From an uncultured Lachnospiraceae bacterium (GTDB lineage Bacteria; Bacillota; Clostridia; Lachnospirales; Lachnospiraceae): 39,337 nucleotides of DNA. Location of the stretch: assembly GCA_944383835.1 (NCBI GenBank), contig CALWRE010000204.1, positions 1 to 39,337 of the forward strand, in the 5' to 3' direction. The position numbers were made by a program, and so were the translations under genes. The notes beneath the pieces were generated by a model. The model was not told the origin of the DNA, did no database searches, and saw only the letters and a program-made list of their open reading frames with translations. This document shows, piece after piece, positions 7,102-15,678 of the stretch (within the stretch, counting starts at the first letter, position 1; each line of letters begins with the position of its first letter).

Positions 7102-8917
7102 ATTTTCCCTCCAGTGCCCACCAGATAGCATGACAGACAAAGCCTGCGCAGGTGGCGAAGGCCTCTCCTGTCGTGCAGACGCCGGTGTTTTCATCGATGC
7201 TCTCGCAGACGATGCCGTTGTCCATGGGGGCTTTTTTTAGTATGGCAAGAGACGGTTCCACCCTGCCGCACAGCAGGCTGTTGGCTACGGAAAGAAGCCA
7301 GGGATGCGGAGCGTGCGGGCAGCCGATCTCAGCGATGGGGCAGCCGGCGAAGCTGTAGGGATAAGCGGCAGAGCGGATCTGGCGCACCGTGTTTTCGTAT
7401 ACCGGTTCCTGCGGGCTGCAGAAGCCGAGATAAGGCAAAAGCTGCAGGCTGCCCGGCGGCTCGTCGTATACGTCATGGTTTCCCTTTAGATCCACGGACC
7501 AGGCGAAGTAAGGGCCTTGGGCGCCTGTGCGGACGCAGTGGGCATAGACGGCATTTTTTACCTGCGCGGCCGCCTCACTGAACTCTCTGCGCCGGCTCTC
7601 GCTGTCGGAGAAAAGAGCGAGGGTTCGGTATGCCAGCCAGACCAGAACATTGTCATAGGTCAGATAGGGATAGACGTGTTCGTCATCCGTAGGCTGAAGG
7701 AAGGTGGAGTACAGCCGGATATCGGGATGCCTGCGGGTCTCGAGCTTATCTAAAATCTCCGCCAGACCCCGGCGGACGTTATCTTCCTCCCATAAGCTCC
7801 GGTCTCCGGTGGCTTCCGTGTAGCGGCCCAGGGCGATGACGGGGGCCATCAGCTCATCCAGTTCAAAGCCGGGCTCCAATACCGTGCCGTCAATATAGCG
7901 GGAGTGAATGCCGATATTGCGGCGCTGACGTCCAAAGACATAGGCGAGCATCCGCCGGGCCAGGCGGGGATCCGCCCTCAGTATGGCAGGGAAACTCCAG
8001 AAAAGGCTGTCTCTGTCCCAGTAGGCTGCGCTGACGTAATAGCGGGGACTGCGGCTGGTAACCAGGACCAGTTCTTCCGTATCCAGGGTGATCCCTGTGG
8101 AGAAAAACAGGCAGAAATACAGATTGGTATGGTACACCTCGCTAAGCTTCGGATCGGCGATATGCAGGGCCATCTGGCGCAGCCGCCTAAGGGTGTTTTC
8201 CTCTTCCCAGGAATAACCCTGGCGGAGCATTTCCTTGGCGCTGGTGGCTGCGGCTACCTCCTCAAAGCCAAAGCCCCAGTAGATAACGGTTTCCCGGCTC
8301 TCTCCCGGCTCCAGGACGGCAGAGTGGCTGAGACGGTAGGAATAACCCTGGCTGTGCATATCCGCCGGATCCTTTGCAAGGGGTTGAAAGCTGGAACGGC
8401 AGTCCGGGTCGTCGGACATGGGCGCGAAGGCAAACAGGGGAGTTCCGCAGCGCAGGTCAAAGACCAGGCTGTTATTCCAGGCGCTGGGATAGCAGTGCAT
8501 CGAGCCGTCGATGGGTTTGTTTTCATTGACGCAGTGCCAGGCGCAGTCCCAGCATCCGGTCAGGCCAAAATCTGCCCGGTGGGACTGGGAATCGCGGTTG
8601 CAGAGGACCATTCGATAGGCAAAGCCTCTCTCGCCTGTGGGGGGAAGGATCGTTCCCTCCAGAGAGAAGGGGCCGGCCTGGACGGTGAACCGGGGAATCC
8701 AGAAGGCCAGCCGTTCCCAGAGAAATCCGGAAAGAGGAATCTCCTGTTCATCCGCCCGTACAAAAGGCAGGATGAGAGGCAGTTTTTCGCTGCCCCGAAT
8801 TTCGATCAATCCGCGGGAGGCCATATGCAGGAAGGTAATGTCCTCGATTCCTGCTGTCTGCTCGCTGAGCGTAGGGATTGAAATGGTTTCGTTTCCGGTA
8901 GGAAGGTATTTGTCCAT
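7091..8917 (-). CDS. (alpha/alpha)6-barrel glycosidase, GH125/GH15-like
   Basis: The 608-aa protein has no signal peptide, so it should be cytoplasmic. An N-terminal beta-sandwich (about 1-240) is followed by an all-helical catalytic barrel with AAYWDRDSLFWSFP, ELDELMAPVIALGRY, YDEPPGSLQLLPYLGF and PHPWLLSVANSLLCG. These resemble GH125 alpha-mannosidases and GH15-type glucohydrolases more than GH65, but I cannot assign one family firmly. The C-terminal segment with ENTGVCTTGEAFATCAGF is distinctive. The ATG follows GGAGG with good spacing. It is the first gene of the operon with the GH65 enzyme, divergent from lacI, so an alpha-linked oligosaccharide substrate is likely. Confidence 0.75.
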   Translation of the reverse strand: MDKYLPTGNETISIPTLSEQTAGIEDITFLHMASRGLIEIRGSEKLPLILPFVRADEQEIPLSGFLWERLAFWIPRFTVQAGPFSLEGTILPPTGERGFAYRMVLCNRDSQSHRADFGLTGCWDCAWHCVNENKPIDGSMHCYPSAWNNSLVFDLRCGTPLFAFAPMSDDPDCRSSFQPLAKDPADMHSQGYSYRLSHSAVLEPGESRETVIYWGFGFEEVAAATSAKEMLRQGYSWEEENTLRRLRQMALHIADPKLSEVYHTNLYFCLFFSTGITLDTEELVLVTSRSPRYYVSAAYWDRDSLFWSFPAILRADPRLARRMLAYVFGRQRRNIGIHSRYIDGTVLEPGFELDELMAPVIALGRYTEATGDRSLWEEDNVRRGLAEILDKLETRRHPDIRLYSTFLQPTDDEHVYPYLTYDNVLVWLAYRTLALFSDSESRRREFSEAAAQVKNAVYAHCVRTGAQGPYFAWSVDLKGNHDVYDEPPGSLQLLPYLGFCSPQEPVYENTVRQIRSAAYPYSFAGCPIAEIGCPHAPHPWLLSVANSLLCGRVEPSLAILKKAPMDNGIVCESIDENTGVCTTGEAFATCAGFVCHAIWWALEGKYEK

Positions 8918-8988
8918 CTGCGCACCTCCGAATCTGCATGTAGAATCTGCATGTATTGTATGGTTGGATGAATGAATGCCAATGGGTA

Positions 8989-9002
8989 TTTAAACGATTA
9001 AA
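8989..9002. promoter_or_regulatory. LacI-family operator O1
   Basis: TTTAAACGATTAAA is an imperfect palindrome with a central CG, the typical LacI/GalR operator form. It lies just after the predicted start point of the leftward (glycosidase) promoter and matches the site at 9,120-9,133 at 13 of 14 bases. Confidence 0.75.
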
Positions 9003-9016
9003 TCATTACATATTAA

Positions 9017-9044
9017 AGTTTAACAAAATTATTGCCGATGTCAA
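9017..9044 (-). promoter_or_regulatory. Promoter of the GH125-like/GH65 operon
   Basis: On the minus strand a perfect -35 TTGACA (9,039-9,044) is followed after 16 bp by TAAACT (9,017-9,022, 4 of 6). Operator O1 lies immediately downstream, so bound repressor would block initiation or clearance. Confidence 0.6.
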
Positions 9045-9059
9045 CAAGTTTTTGTTAAA
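9019..9059. repeat. 10-bp inverted repeat in the centre of the divergent control region
   Basis: TTTAACAAAA (9,019-9,028) and its exact complement (9,050-9,059) flank a 21-bp spacer. The repeat spans the leftward promoter and lies just upstream of the rightward one. It could bind a second regulator, but it is AT-rich and could also be chance. Confidence 0.4.
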
Positions 9060-9075
9060 AATATTGAAAAAAATC

Positions 9076-9104
9076 TTGACACATCCGGAAACATAGGCTA
9101 TTAT
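9076..9104 (+). promoter_or_regulatory. Promoter of lacI (and possibly of the ABC/GH31/pgmB operon)
   Basis: TTGACA (9,076-9,081), a 17-bp spacer and TATTAT (9,099-9,104) make a near-perfect sigma-A promoter. Operator O2 begins about 10 bp after the expected start point. Confidence 0.85.
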
Positions 9105-9119
9105 GTAGGTGAAGCTGAA

Positions 9120-9133
9120 TTTAAGCGATTAAA
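9120..9133. promoter_or_regulatory. LacI-family operator O2
   Basis: TTTAAGCGATTAAA differs from O1 at one base and sits just downstream of the lacI promoter, which implies autoregulation. O1 and O2 are 131 bp apart centre to centre, a distance that would permit looping. Confidence 0.75.
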
Positions 9134-9217
9134 CAAAAAGCAATCCAAAATCAACCGCTCCTGTATGGAAAACAGGGAATGGATATGGAAATTGAGGGAG
9201 ATTGAGAGGGAAGATAT

Positions 9218-10231
9218 ATGCGGACAACTTTGAAAGATGTGGCTCAGCGCGCCGGAGTTTCTCCCGCTACGGTGTCCTACGTACTGAATGGGAAACGCAC
9301 GATTTCCGAAACCACCAGGAAAAGGGTCATGGATGCGGTGAAGGAGCTGGATTATGTTCCGGATCTGAATGCCAGAGGGCTGAGCATGCGGGATTCCAGG
9401 CTGATCGGCGTCGTGGTGCCCCAGACGGAGCCGGGAGACCGGCTGATGTTCCAGAACAGCTTTTACAGCGAGGTACTGGGGAGCATCGAGTATTACGCCC
9501 GGCAGGAAGGATATCACATTTTAATTTCGGCCACGGACGCCAATGAGAGCTACCTTACCCTTGCCAAGCAGCGCAGCCTGGACGGGATCATTGTCATTGG
9601 GATGTATCCCAGCGACTTTTACCGCCAGATGAAAAAAACGCAGATTCCCATCGTGCTGGTGGACAGCTACTGCAACGACTACTATTATCACAACGTCCGC
9701 ATCGACGACGCCTATGGGAGCTATCTGGCTACCCAGTATCTGCTGCGGTGCGGGCATCGGAATATTGCCTTCTTTGTCGGTCAGATGTATGAGAACGGGG
9801 TGATGAAGAAAAGGCTGGTGGGGTATCAGAGGGCTCTGGAGGAGTTTTCGGTGGAATACCGCAAGGAATACGTATTTGAAGGGCAGATCGACTATGAAAA
9901 CGGTGTGCTTCTGTCCGGCAAGCTTTTGGCCGCCGGCCTTCCCGCTACGGCGGTGGTGGCTGCAGCGGATATCCTGGCCATTGGGGCGATGAAGGGCTTC
10001 TATGAAGCGGGGGTAAAGATTCCCGAGGATATGTCGATCATCGGCTTTGACGATCTGGAGATATCGCAGTATCTCACGCCGGGCCTCACCACAGTGCGGC
10101 AGCAGATTTCCTTAAAGGGACAGAAGGCGGTGGAGCTTTTGCTGCGGCATATTGCGCAGCCGGACCTGACCAAGCAGGAGGTGATTCTGCCGCTGCAGCT
10201 GATTGAGAGGGGCTCGGTGAAAAAGCTCTGA
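9218..10231 (+). CDS. LacI-family transcriptional regulator of the alpha-glucoside regulon
   Basis: The 337-aa protein starts with a helix-turn-helix (TLKDVAQRAGVSPATVSYVLNGK, cited here in part as VSPATVSYVLNG) and the hinge region VPDLNARGLS. A periplasmic-binding-protein-like effector domain follows (SLDGIIVIG, IPIVLVDSY, GYQRALEEF, IIGFDDLEISQYLTPGLTTV). It most likely represses the divergent GH125-like/GH65 operon and its own promoter through O1 and O2, and responds to an imported alpha-glucoside or a derived sugar. A GAGAGGG ribosome site precedes the ATG. The neighbouring sugar genes on both sides support this role; the inducer is not known. Confidence 0.92.
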   Translation: MRTTLKDVAQRAGVSPATVSYVLNGKRTISETTRKRVMDAVKELDYVPDLNARGLSMRDSRLIGVVVPQTEPGDRLMFQNSFYSEVLGSIEYYARQEGYHILISATDANESYLTLAKQRSLDGIIVIGMYPSDFYRQMKKTQIPIVLVDSYCNDYYYHNVRIDDAYGSYLATQYLLRCGHRNIAFFVGQMYENGVMKKRLVGYQRALEEFSVEYRKEYVFEGQIDYENGVLLSGKLLAAGLPATAVVAAADILAIGAMKGFYEAGVKIPEDMSIIGFDDLEISQYLTPGLTTVRQQISLKGQKAVELLLRHIAQPDLTKQEVILPLQLIERGSVKKL

Positions 10232-10310
10232 CAGCAAGGGCCCGCGGCAAAACCTTTCATTTCGCACCAGAACGCGCCCCTTTGGGAGGACGCGTCTGAT
10301 ATATGCAAAA

Positions 10311-10400
10311 AAGCCCGCACGGATCGGCTAAAAAGCGTGCAGGCTTTGAGCGAAGCAAGTCTTACAAGGCTGTTTTCGCTGACCTTATTGTAAGCGAAAA
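10311..10400 (+). other. Structured leader before the ABC transporter operon
   Basis: Three possible hairpins lie in the 207-bp gap before the binding-protein gene. One has 11-bp arms with one mismatch (10,311-10,346). AGCGAA at 10,349-10,354 can pair with 10,375-10,380. TTTTCGCT (10,373-10,380) can instead pair with AGCGAAAA (10,393-10,400). The last two pairings exclude each other, as in an attenuator, but no good U-tract follows. I see no convincing separate promoter in the gap, so readthrough from lacI is possible. Confidence 0.35.
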
Positions 10401-10438
10401 GGGCCGAAAAAGCAACTAAAATTTAAGGAGGAAAAGAC

Positions 10439-11767
10439 ATGAGACGCAACAAAAAATGGATTTCGCTGATTGCCTGCCTGATGGTATTTATCCTGGCATT
10501 GTCGGCCTGTACCGCTGCAGATACCTCTGAGAGTACGGACCCTGCGCCGCAGGAGACGCAGGAACAGGGCGATGCGACGCAGACGTCTGACACGGAGCCG
10601 GACGCCGGAGAACCGGTGACCATTACCTACTGCAATTTCAACGCCTCCGGCGGCAATGAGGAGACGCTTCAGAAAATGTACGAGGCCTTCCATGAGCAAT
10701 ACCCCAACATTACGGTGGAAATCGAAACCATCGGCTTTGACGATTATTTTACCCAGATGCAGACGAGGGTGGCAGGCGGGACTGCGCCGGATTGCTATGA
10801 GCTGAACATCGAAAACTTTGCGGCCTACGCCAACCGGGGCGTGCTGGCGGAGATTACCGGCGTGGATTTAAGCGGCATCGACGAGACGGCCCTTAACGCA
10901 TTTAATGTGGACGGCAAGCAGTATGGCCTGCCTGGAAACTTCTCCAACGTGGTTCTGTTCTATAACAAAGACCTGTTTGACCAGGCTGGAATCGATTATC
11001 CTACAGCCGACTGGACCCAGGAGGATGTGCAGGCGGCGGCAGAGGCGATCCGTGCGCTGGGAGAGGATATTTACGGCTATTACCAGCCGATTACCTATAA
11101 TGAATTCTATAAAGTGGCGGCCCAGTACGGCGGCAGCCTTCTGAATGAGGATAAAACGGCCTTTACCATCAATTCGCCGGAGAACCTGGAGGCTGCGCAG
11201 ATGATGGTGGATCGCGTGCTGGTCAGCAATGTACAGCCCACGGAGGTGCAGATGGGCGGCATGGGAGACTGGGATCTGTTTATGAGCGGACGTTTGGGGA
11301 TGATGCCCACCGGTATCTGGACTTTCACCACCTTCGCCGACGGCTGCGACTTTGCGTGGGATGTGGTGGTAGAGCCTGGGGCGGACCAGAAGGCAACGGC
11401 TTTCTTCTCCAATGCCTGTGTGATCAATGCGGACAGTGAGAACAAAGAGGCGGCGGCGACCTGGATTACCTGGCTGACTTCCAGCCCGGAGGCATCCGCC
11501 CTTAGAATCGAAGCCGGCTGGGATCTTCCTGCGGTAAACGATGAAGCGGTGCTGGCCCCGTACCTGGATATTACGCTTCCCGAAAACCGCCAGGCGGTGT
11601 TCGATTCCCTGGATTATCTGGTTCTGCCTCCGGTCATTGAGGATTACAGCATGATGAGCGATATCATCGGACAGAAGCTGTCCGCAGCGGCCAGCGGTTC
11701 GATGACGGTGCAGGAGGCTTTGGATGAGGCGCAGAGCGAGTGCGAAGCGCAGATTCCTCTTTCTTAA
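10439..11767 (+). CDS. ABC sugar transporter substrate-binding lipoprotein
   Basis: The 442-aa protein has a lipoprotein signal peptide: a basic start (MRRNKKW), a hydrophobic core and lipobox LSAC, with the lipidated cysteine near residue 23. An acidic, Thr/Glu-rich linker runs to about residue 58 and is followed by an extracellular solute-binding protein family 1 domain (VTITYCNFNASGGNEE, FHEQYPNITVEIE, GKQYGLPGNFSNVVLFYNKDLFDQAGI). It captures an oligosaccharide at the cell surface and passes it to the two permeases downstream. A strong AAGGAGG site precedes the ATG. The stop is followed by a hairpin that may raise its level relative to the permeases. Confidence 0.93.
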   Translation: MRRNKKWISLIACLMVFILALSACTAADTSESTDPAPQETQEQGDATQTSDTEPDAGEPVTITYCNFNASGGNEETLQKMYEAFHEQYPNITVEIETIGFDDYFTQMQTRVAGGTAPDCYELNIENFAAYANRGVLAEITGVDLSGIDETALNAFNVDGKQYGLPGNFSNVVLFYNKDLFDQAGIDYPTADWTQEDVQAAAEAIRALGEDIYGYYQPITYNEFYKVAAQYGGSLLNEDKTAFTINSPENLEAAQMMVDRVLVSNVQPTEVQMGGMGDWDLFMSGRLGMMPTGIWTFTTFADGCDFAWDVVVEPGADQKATAFFSNACVINADSENKEAAATWITWLTSSPEASALRIEAGWDLPAVNDEAVLAPYLDITLPENRQAVFDSLDYLVLPPVIEDYSMMSDIIGQKLSAAASGSMTVQEALDEAQSECEAQIPLS

Positions 11768-11788
11768 TTGCGCCTTATAGAGACAGGT

Positions 11789-11819
11789 AAAGGGGAGGAC
11801 AAAGGTTCCTCCCCCTTTT
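11789..11819 (+). terminator. Intra-operon hairpin (partial terminator) after the binding-protein gene
   Basis: AAAGGGGAGGA (11,789-11,799) pairs with the segment ending in CCCCCTTTT (11,807-11,819), with one bulged base, and ends in a short T-run. In many ABC sugar operons such a hairpin lets the binding protein be made in excess of the permeases. Confidence 0.6.
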
Positions 11820-11882
11820 GCGCGAGTGCGAGCGAAGTATCGCGTTCCCCATTCGATCCGGATACGGAGAAGGAGGTGTTTC

Positions 11883-12812
11883 ATGGTACCCAAAACAAAA
11901 AGAGTAAAACACAGACGGTCACAGGAGGGACTTTTGCACGCTTTCCCCTTCCTCCTGCCCAGTCTTTTGGGACTGCTGGTCTTTTCCGCCCTGCCTTTGG
12001 TTATCTCGGCCTTTATCAGTCTGACGGACTGGAACGGCCTGGATGAGCTTTTGGCGCCGGGCATGTTCCAAGAGCATTTTGTCGGTCTGGATAATTACAA
12101 AAACATTTTTGCCAGCAAGGAGTTTTGGCAGGTTTTGCGAAACACCTGCTATTATATTGTGCTCTATATTCCATTGATGCTGATTACCTCCTTGGCTGTC
12201 GCCCAGCTTTTGGCCAAGAAGAGACGGGGAGTAACGGTGTTTCGTGTTATTTACTATATTCCGGTTCTCACCTCATGGGTGGCGGCCTCCCTCATTTGGA
12301 AGAGCGTGCTGTCGCCGCAGTACGGGGCCCTCAATAATCTTCTGGCTCTCGTCGGCATAGAGGGGCCCGGCTGGCTTCTGGATGAGACCTGGGCGATGCC
12401 GGCCATTGTTCTGGTCTCGGTCTGGAAGGATATGGGCTTTTTCGGTCTGATTCTGTTATCCGGCATGGTGAGCATCAATCCCAGCTACTATGAGGCGGCC
12501 TCCCTGGATGGAGCGGGGGCCTGGTCGAAATTCTTTCGGATTACGCTGCCGCTGATGTCGCCGGTAATTTTTTATGTGTTGATTGTCAGCCTGATCAACG
12601 CGTTTCAGCTGTTCCCGCAGATTATGATCATGACGGACGGCGGACCCAATGGGGCTACCCAGGTGATGGTGGAGCGCATCTATAAATACGGATTCCGCTA
12701 TTATCGGATGGGCTATGCCTCCGCCTTTTCCTGGATTCTCTTTGTTATCATTATGATCTGCACCTTCATTCAAATGAAGTGCCAGAAAAGGTGGGTGAAT
12801 TATGACACTTAA
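11883..12812 (+). CDS. ABC sugar transporter permease, MalF/UgpA type
   Basis: The start at 11,883 (309 aa) has AAGGAGG seven bases upstream; the open frame upstream of it has no ribosome site. About six membrane segments are visible, the first at FLLPSLLGLLVFSALPLVIS. The cytoplasmic EAA loop that contacts the ATPase is present as YYEAASLDGAGAWSKFFRIT, near residue 205. No ATPase gene lies in the cluster, so a shared MsmK-type ATPase encoded elsewhere is likely, as is common in Firmicutes. It overlaps the next permease gene by 11 bp. Confidence 0.93.
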   Translation: MVPKTKRVKHRRSQEGLLHAFPFLLPSLLGLLVFSALPLVISAFISLTDWNGLDELLAPGMFQEHFVGLDNYKNIFASKEFWQVLRNTCYYIVLYIPLMLITSLAVAQLLAKKRRGVTVFRVIYYIPVLTSWVAASLIWKSVLSPQYGALNNLLALVGIEGPGWLLDETWAMPAIVLVSVWKDMGFFGLILLSGMVSINPSYYEAASLDGAGAWSKFFRITLPLMSPVIFYVLIVSLINAFQLFPQIMIMTDGGPNGATQVMVERIYKYGFRYYRMGYASAFSWILFVIIMICTFIQMKCQKRWVNYDT

Positions 12813-13629
12813 ACGGAAAGGATCAACTCTTCTGTATTATGCGGTGGCCATTGCGGTGGCGATTGTCGCCCTGGTGCCCTTTGTCTGGATGGTTTCGACC
12901 TCGCTGAAAAGCAGAGGAGCGCTGATGTCGATCCCTATAGAATGGATTCCGGAGGAGCCAACCCTTGACGCCTACCGGACGGTCTTTGAGCGTTTTCCCT
13001 TCCTGCGCACGGTGGGAAACAGCCTTTTTATCTCCGTGACCTATACGCTCATAACCCTTCTTTCCGCCTCCATGGCAGCCTTTGCTTTTGCAAAGATTCG
13101 GTTTCGGGGTTCGGGAGTTCTGCTGGGCCTTTATCTGGCCACTATGATGATCCCTACCCAGGTGACGATGATTCCCCTGTTTGTAGTGATGAACCAGATA
13201 GGACTGATCAACCATTACAGCAGCGTTATCCTGCCTTCTATCTTCCGGCCCTTCGCCGTATTTATGCTGGTGCAGCAGATGCGGACAATTCCCGGCGACT
13301 ATCTGGATGCGGCGCGGGTGGATGGGGCCTCCACGTTCCGGATTTACAGGCAGGTGATGCTGCCCCTGTGCGCCCCTACCCTGGCGACTCTGGCGGTTAC
13401 TACCTTTATGGAGTCCTGGAACGATTATCTCTGGCCGCTTCTGATGCTGACGGACCGGACGAAAATGACTCTCCCCATTGCGCTGTCTACGCTCAATGGG
13501 CAGTACAACACGGAGTATAATGTTCTGATGGCAGGCAGTCTGATCTCCATGATTCCGATTGTCCTGATCTATGTGTTTGCGCAGAAATATTTCCAGAACG
13601 GTATAATCGCCGGCGGAATTAAAGGATAG
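12802..13629 (+). CDS. ABC sugar transporter permease, MalG/UgpE type
   Basis: The 275-aa protein has about six membrane segments, starting with YYAVAIAVAIVALVPFVWM. The MalG-type features MIPTQVTMIPLFVVMNQIGL and an EAA loop, YLDAARVDGASTFRIYRQV, are present near residues 165-185. It pairs with the upstream permease, whose 3' end it overlaps by 11 bp, to form the membrane channel of the sugar importer. Confidence 0.93.
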   Translation: MTLKRKGSTLLYYAVAIAVAIVALVPFVWMVSTSLKSRGALMSIPIEWIPEEPTLDAYRTVFERFPFLRTVGNSLFISVTYTLITLLSASMAAFAFAKIRFRGSGVLLGLYLATMMIPTQVTMIPLFVVMNQIGLINHYSSVILPSIFRPFAVFMLVQQMRTIPGDYLDAARVDGASTFRIYRQVMLPLCAPTLATLAVTTFMESWNDYLWPLLMLTDRTKMTLPIALSTLNGQYNTEYNVLMAGSLISMIPIVLIYVFAQKYFQNGIIAGGIKG

Positions 13630-13641
13630 AAGGAGAGCGGG

Positions 13642-15678
13642 ATGAAAAAGGTTTTCTTTTCGGAGGAGGAGAATCGGATGCGGTGGGAGTACCGGACGGG
13701 TACGGCCGTTCTCGACTGGAAAAGGGAGGGAAGGCAGGCGCTGCTGCGGATTCGGCTCTCCTATCAGGGAGCCTATGGCATGGGAGAAAAGTATGACGCC
13801 CTGAATCAAAAAGGTCATGCCGTAGTCAACCAGGTGGAAGAAAAGTTTTGTTTCCAGGGAGAAAAAACCTACTGCCCGGCCCCTTTTTTCTGGACGGACA
13901 GCGGATTCGGGCTATATGCGGATACCGGGGAGACGACGCAATTTTGCTTTGGCGAGTCGGAGATCGAGGTGAGGCTGCCGGCAGACTGCAGGCTCGTCTT
14001 GTTTGCGGGGACGCCGGCGGAGATCCTGCGGGAGTATATGGGCCTTTTTGGGGAAACGCCCCTGCCGCCGGCCTGGGCATTCGGGCCGTGGATTTCAGCG
14101 AATCACTGGGACAGCCAGGCCAAGGTGGAGCAGGCGGCTGCACAGGCGGCTGCGTACGGCTATCCGGTGTCGGCCCTGGTGATAGAGGCGTGGAGCGATG
14201 AGGCTACCTTTTACATATTCCGGGGGGCAAAGTACCGGCCGCGTCCGGATGGCGAGGCCCTGGGGATAGGGGATTTTGATTACAGCGAAAGTCCCTGGCC
14301 CGACCCGGCGGCCATGATCGAAGGCCTTCACAGGCAGGGGATCCATGTCCTTTTATGGCAGATCCCCGTTTATAAGCGGCAGGGAGAGGATGAGGAGCCC
14401 TGCAGGCAGAATGAGCTGGACCGGGAGGACGCCGTAAGGAGAGGGCTGTGCGTCCGTCTGGCGGACGGAACCCCCTACACCATACCGGAGGGAAACTGGT
14501 TTGCCGGCTCGATGATCCCTGATTTTACCAATCCGGAGACAGAAAAAACCTGGTTTGCCAAGAGGGCGTATTTGACGGAATTGGGCGTGGATGGATTTAA
14601 GACCGACGGGGGAGAGTTTGTCTACCGGGAGGATCTGCGCTTCTGTGACGGAACGGACGGGCGAAGCGGGAAAAACCGCTATGCACAGGAATATACGGCC
14701 GCCTATACCCGTCACTTAAAGAAAGGCCAGATTCTATTCAGCCGGGCGGGATTCTCCGGCCAGCATACGACGCCGCTGCACTGGGGAGGCGACCAGCAGT
14801 CCCAGAACGCGGAACTGAAAAGCGTGCTGACCGCCGGTCTGTCGGCTGCCCTCACCGGGATTTCCTTCTGGGGCTTTGATATCGCCGGTTTTGCCGGGCT
14901 TCTGCCGACCTTGGATCTGTATCGGAGGGCGACGCAGCTTTCCTGCTTCTGTCCTGTGATGCAGTGGCATTCGGAACCGGACGGAGGCCAATTCAAGCTT
15001 TTGATGCCGGGAGGGGAGGGCAACAATGAGAGGAGCCCCTGGAACCTGGCGGCTGCCTGGGGAGAGGAGGGCTTTATCAATGAGATGCGGTTCTGGCACA
15101 GGCTGCGGAGAAATCTGCTGCCTTATCTGTGGAATGCGGCCCAACTCACCAAAAAGAGCGGCAGGCCGCTGATGTGCCCGCTGGTGTATGACTGGCCGGA
15201 CGACAGAGAAGCGGTCGCCTGCGAGGATGAATTCCTTCTGGGGGAAAGCCTGCTGGTGGCCCCTCTTTTGGAGGAAAATGCGAAGCAGAGACAGGTCTAT
15301 CTGCCCCAGGGCAGGTGGATCGGGCTTTTTGACTGCCGGGGAGCCGCGGGCGGCCAGACGGTGACGGCCGGGGGCGGCGGCAGGCTGCCGGTATTTTTGC
15401 GCTGCGGCTATGGCGTAGCCCTGCATCTGGGACAGACTCTGTCTCTGGGCTCGCCTGTGGAAGAGGAGAGGCCGTCTCTTCACTTCATTCTGGCCGGTTC
15501 CCGCGGAGAAGCCGTCTTTGCAGGGATGGAGGAAAAGACCTGCGGGGAAGGCTGCGGGGAATGCGCGGAGGAAAACGCCGCGGGAGGAAGCGGCGCGTGG
15601 AAGGTGACCTGGGACGGGGGAAAGGCGCAGATCACAGGAGGGGATGGAAGCGCCGTTACATGGGAAATATGGGAATGA
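13642..15678 (+). CDS. Glycoside hydrolase family 31 (alpha-glucosidase/alpha-xylosidase-like)
   Basis: The 678-aa cytoplasmic enzyme (no signal peptide) starts 12 bp after the permease stop with AAGGAG upstream. A GH31 N-terminal beta-domain includes GAYGMGEKYDALNQKG. The barrel has PPAWAFGPWIS, the nucleophile Asp in VDGFKTDGGEF, and the acid/base Asp in HWGGDQQSQN. The KTDGGE and HWGGD forms resemble the YicI-like side of GH31 rather than the classical WxDMNE alpha-glucosidases, so alpha-xyloside or another alpha-glycoside cannot be excluded. It is co-transcribed with the importer, so it probably acts on the imported oligosaccharide. The stop overlaps the pgmB start. Confidence 0.92.
   Translation: MKKVFFSEEENRMRWEYRTGTAVLDWKREGRQALLRIRLSYQGAYGMGEKYDALNQKGHAVVNQVEEKFCFQGEKTYCPAPFFWTDSGFGLYADTGETTQFCFGESEIEVRLPADCRLVLFAGTPAEILREYMGLFGETPLPPAWAFGPWISANHWDSQAKVEQAAAQAAAYGYPVSALVIEAWSDEATFYIFRGAKYRPRPDGEALGIGDFDYSESPWPDPAAMIEGLHRQGIHVLLWQIPVYKRQGEDEEPCRQNELDREDAVRRGLCVRLADGTPYTIPEGNWFAGSMIPDFTNPETEKTWFAKRAYLTELGVDGFKTDGGEFVYREDLRFCDGTDGRSGKNRYAQEYTAAYTRHLKKGQILFSRAGFSGQHTTPLHWGGDQQSQNAELKSVLTAGLSAALTGISFWGFDIAGFAGLLPTLDLYRRATQLSCFCPVMQWHSEPDGGQFKLLMPGGEGNNERSPWNLAAAWGEEGFINEMRFWHRLRRNLLPYLWNAAQLTKKSGRPLMCPLVYDWPDDREAVACEDEFLLGESLLVAPLLEENAKQRQVYLPQGRWIGLFDCRGAAGGQTVTAGGGGRLPVFLRCGYGVALHLGQTLSLGSPVEEERPSLHFILAGSRGEAVFAGMEEKTCGEGCGECAEENAAGGSGAWKVTWDGGKAQITGGDGSAVTWEIWE

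Noticed and set aside
7904-8881. 325-codon plus-strand open frame opposite the GH125-like gene
   Set aside because: Antisense shadow; composition rich in Gly, Gln and Arg with no domain and no ribosome site.
10390-10404. TGTAAGCG resembling half of a CcpA (cre) site before the ABC operon
   Set aside because: The second half of the palindrome does not match, and the bases take part in a better hairpin.
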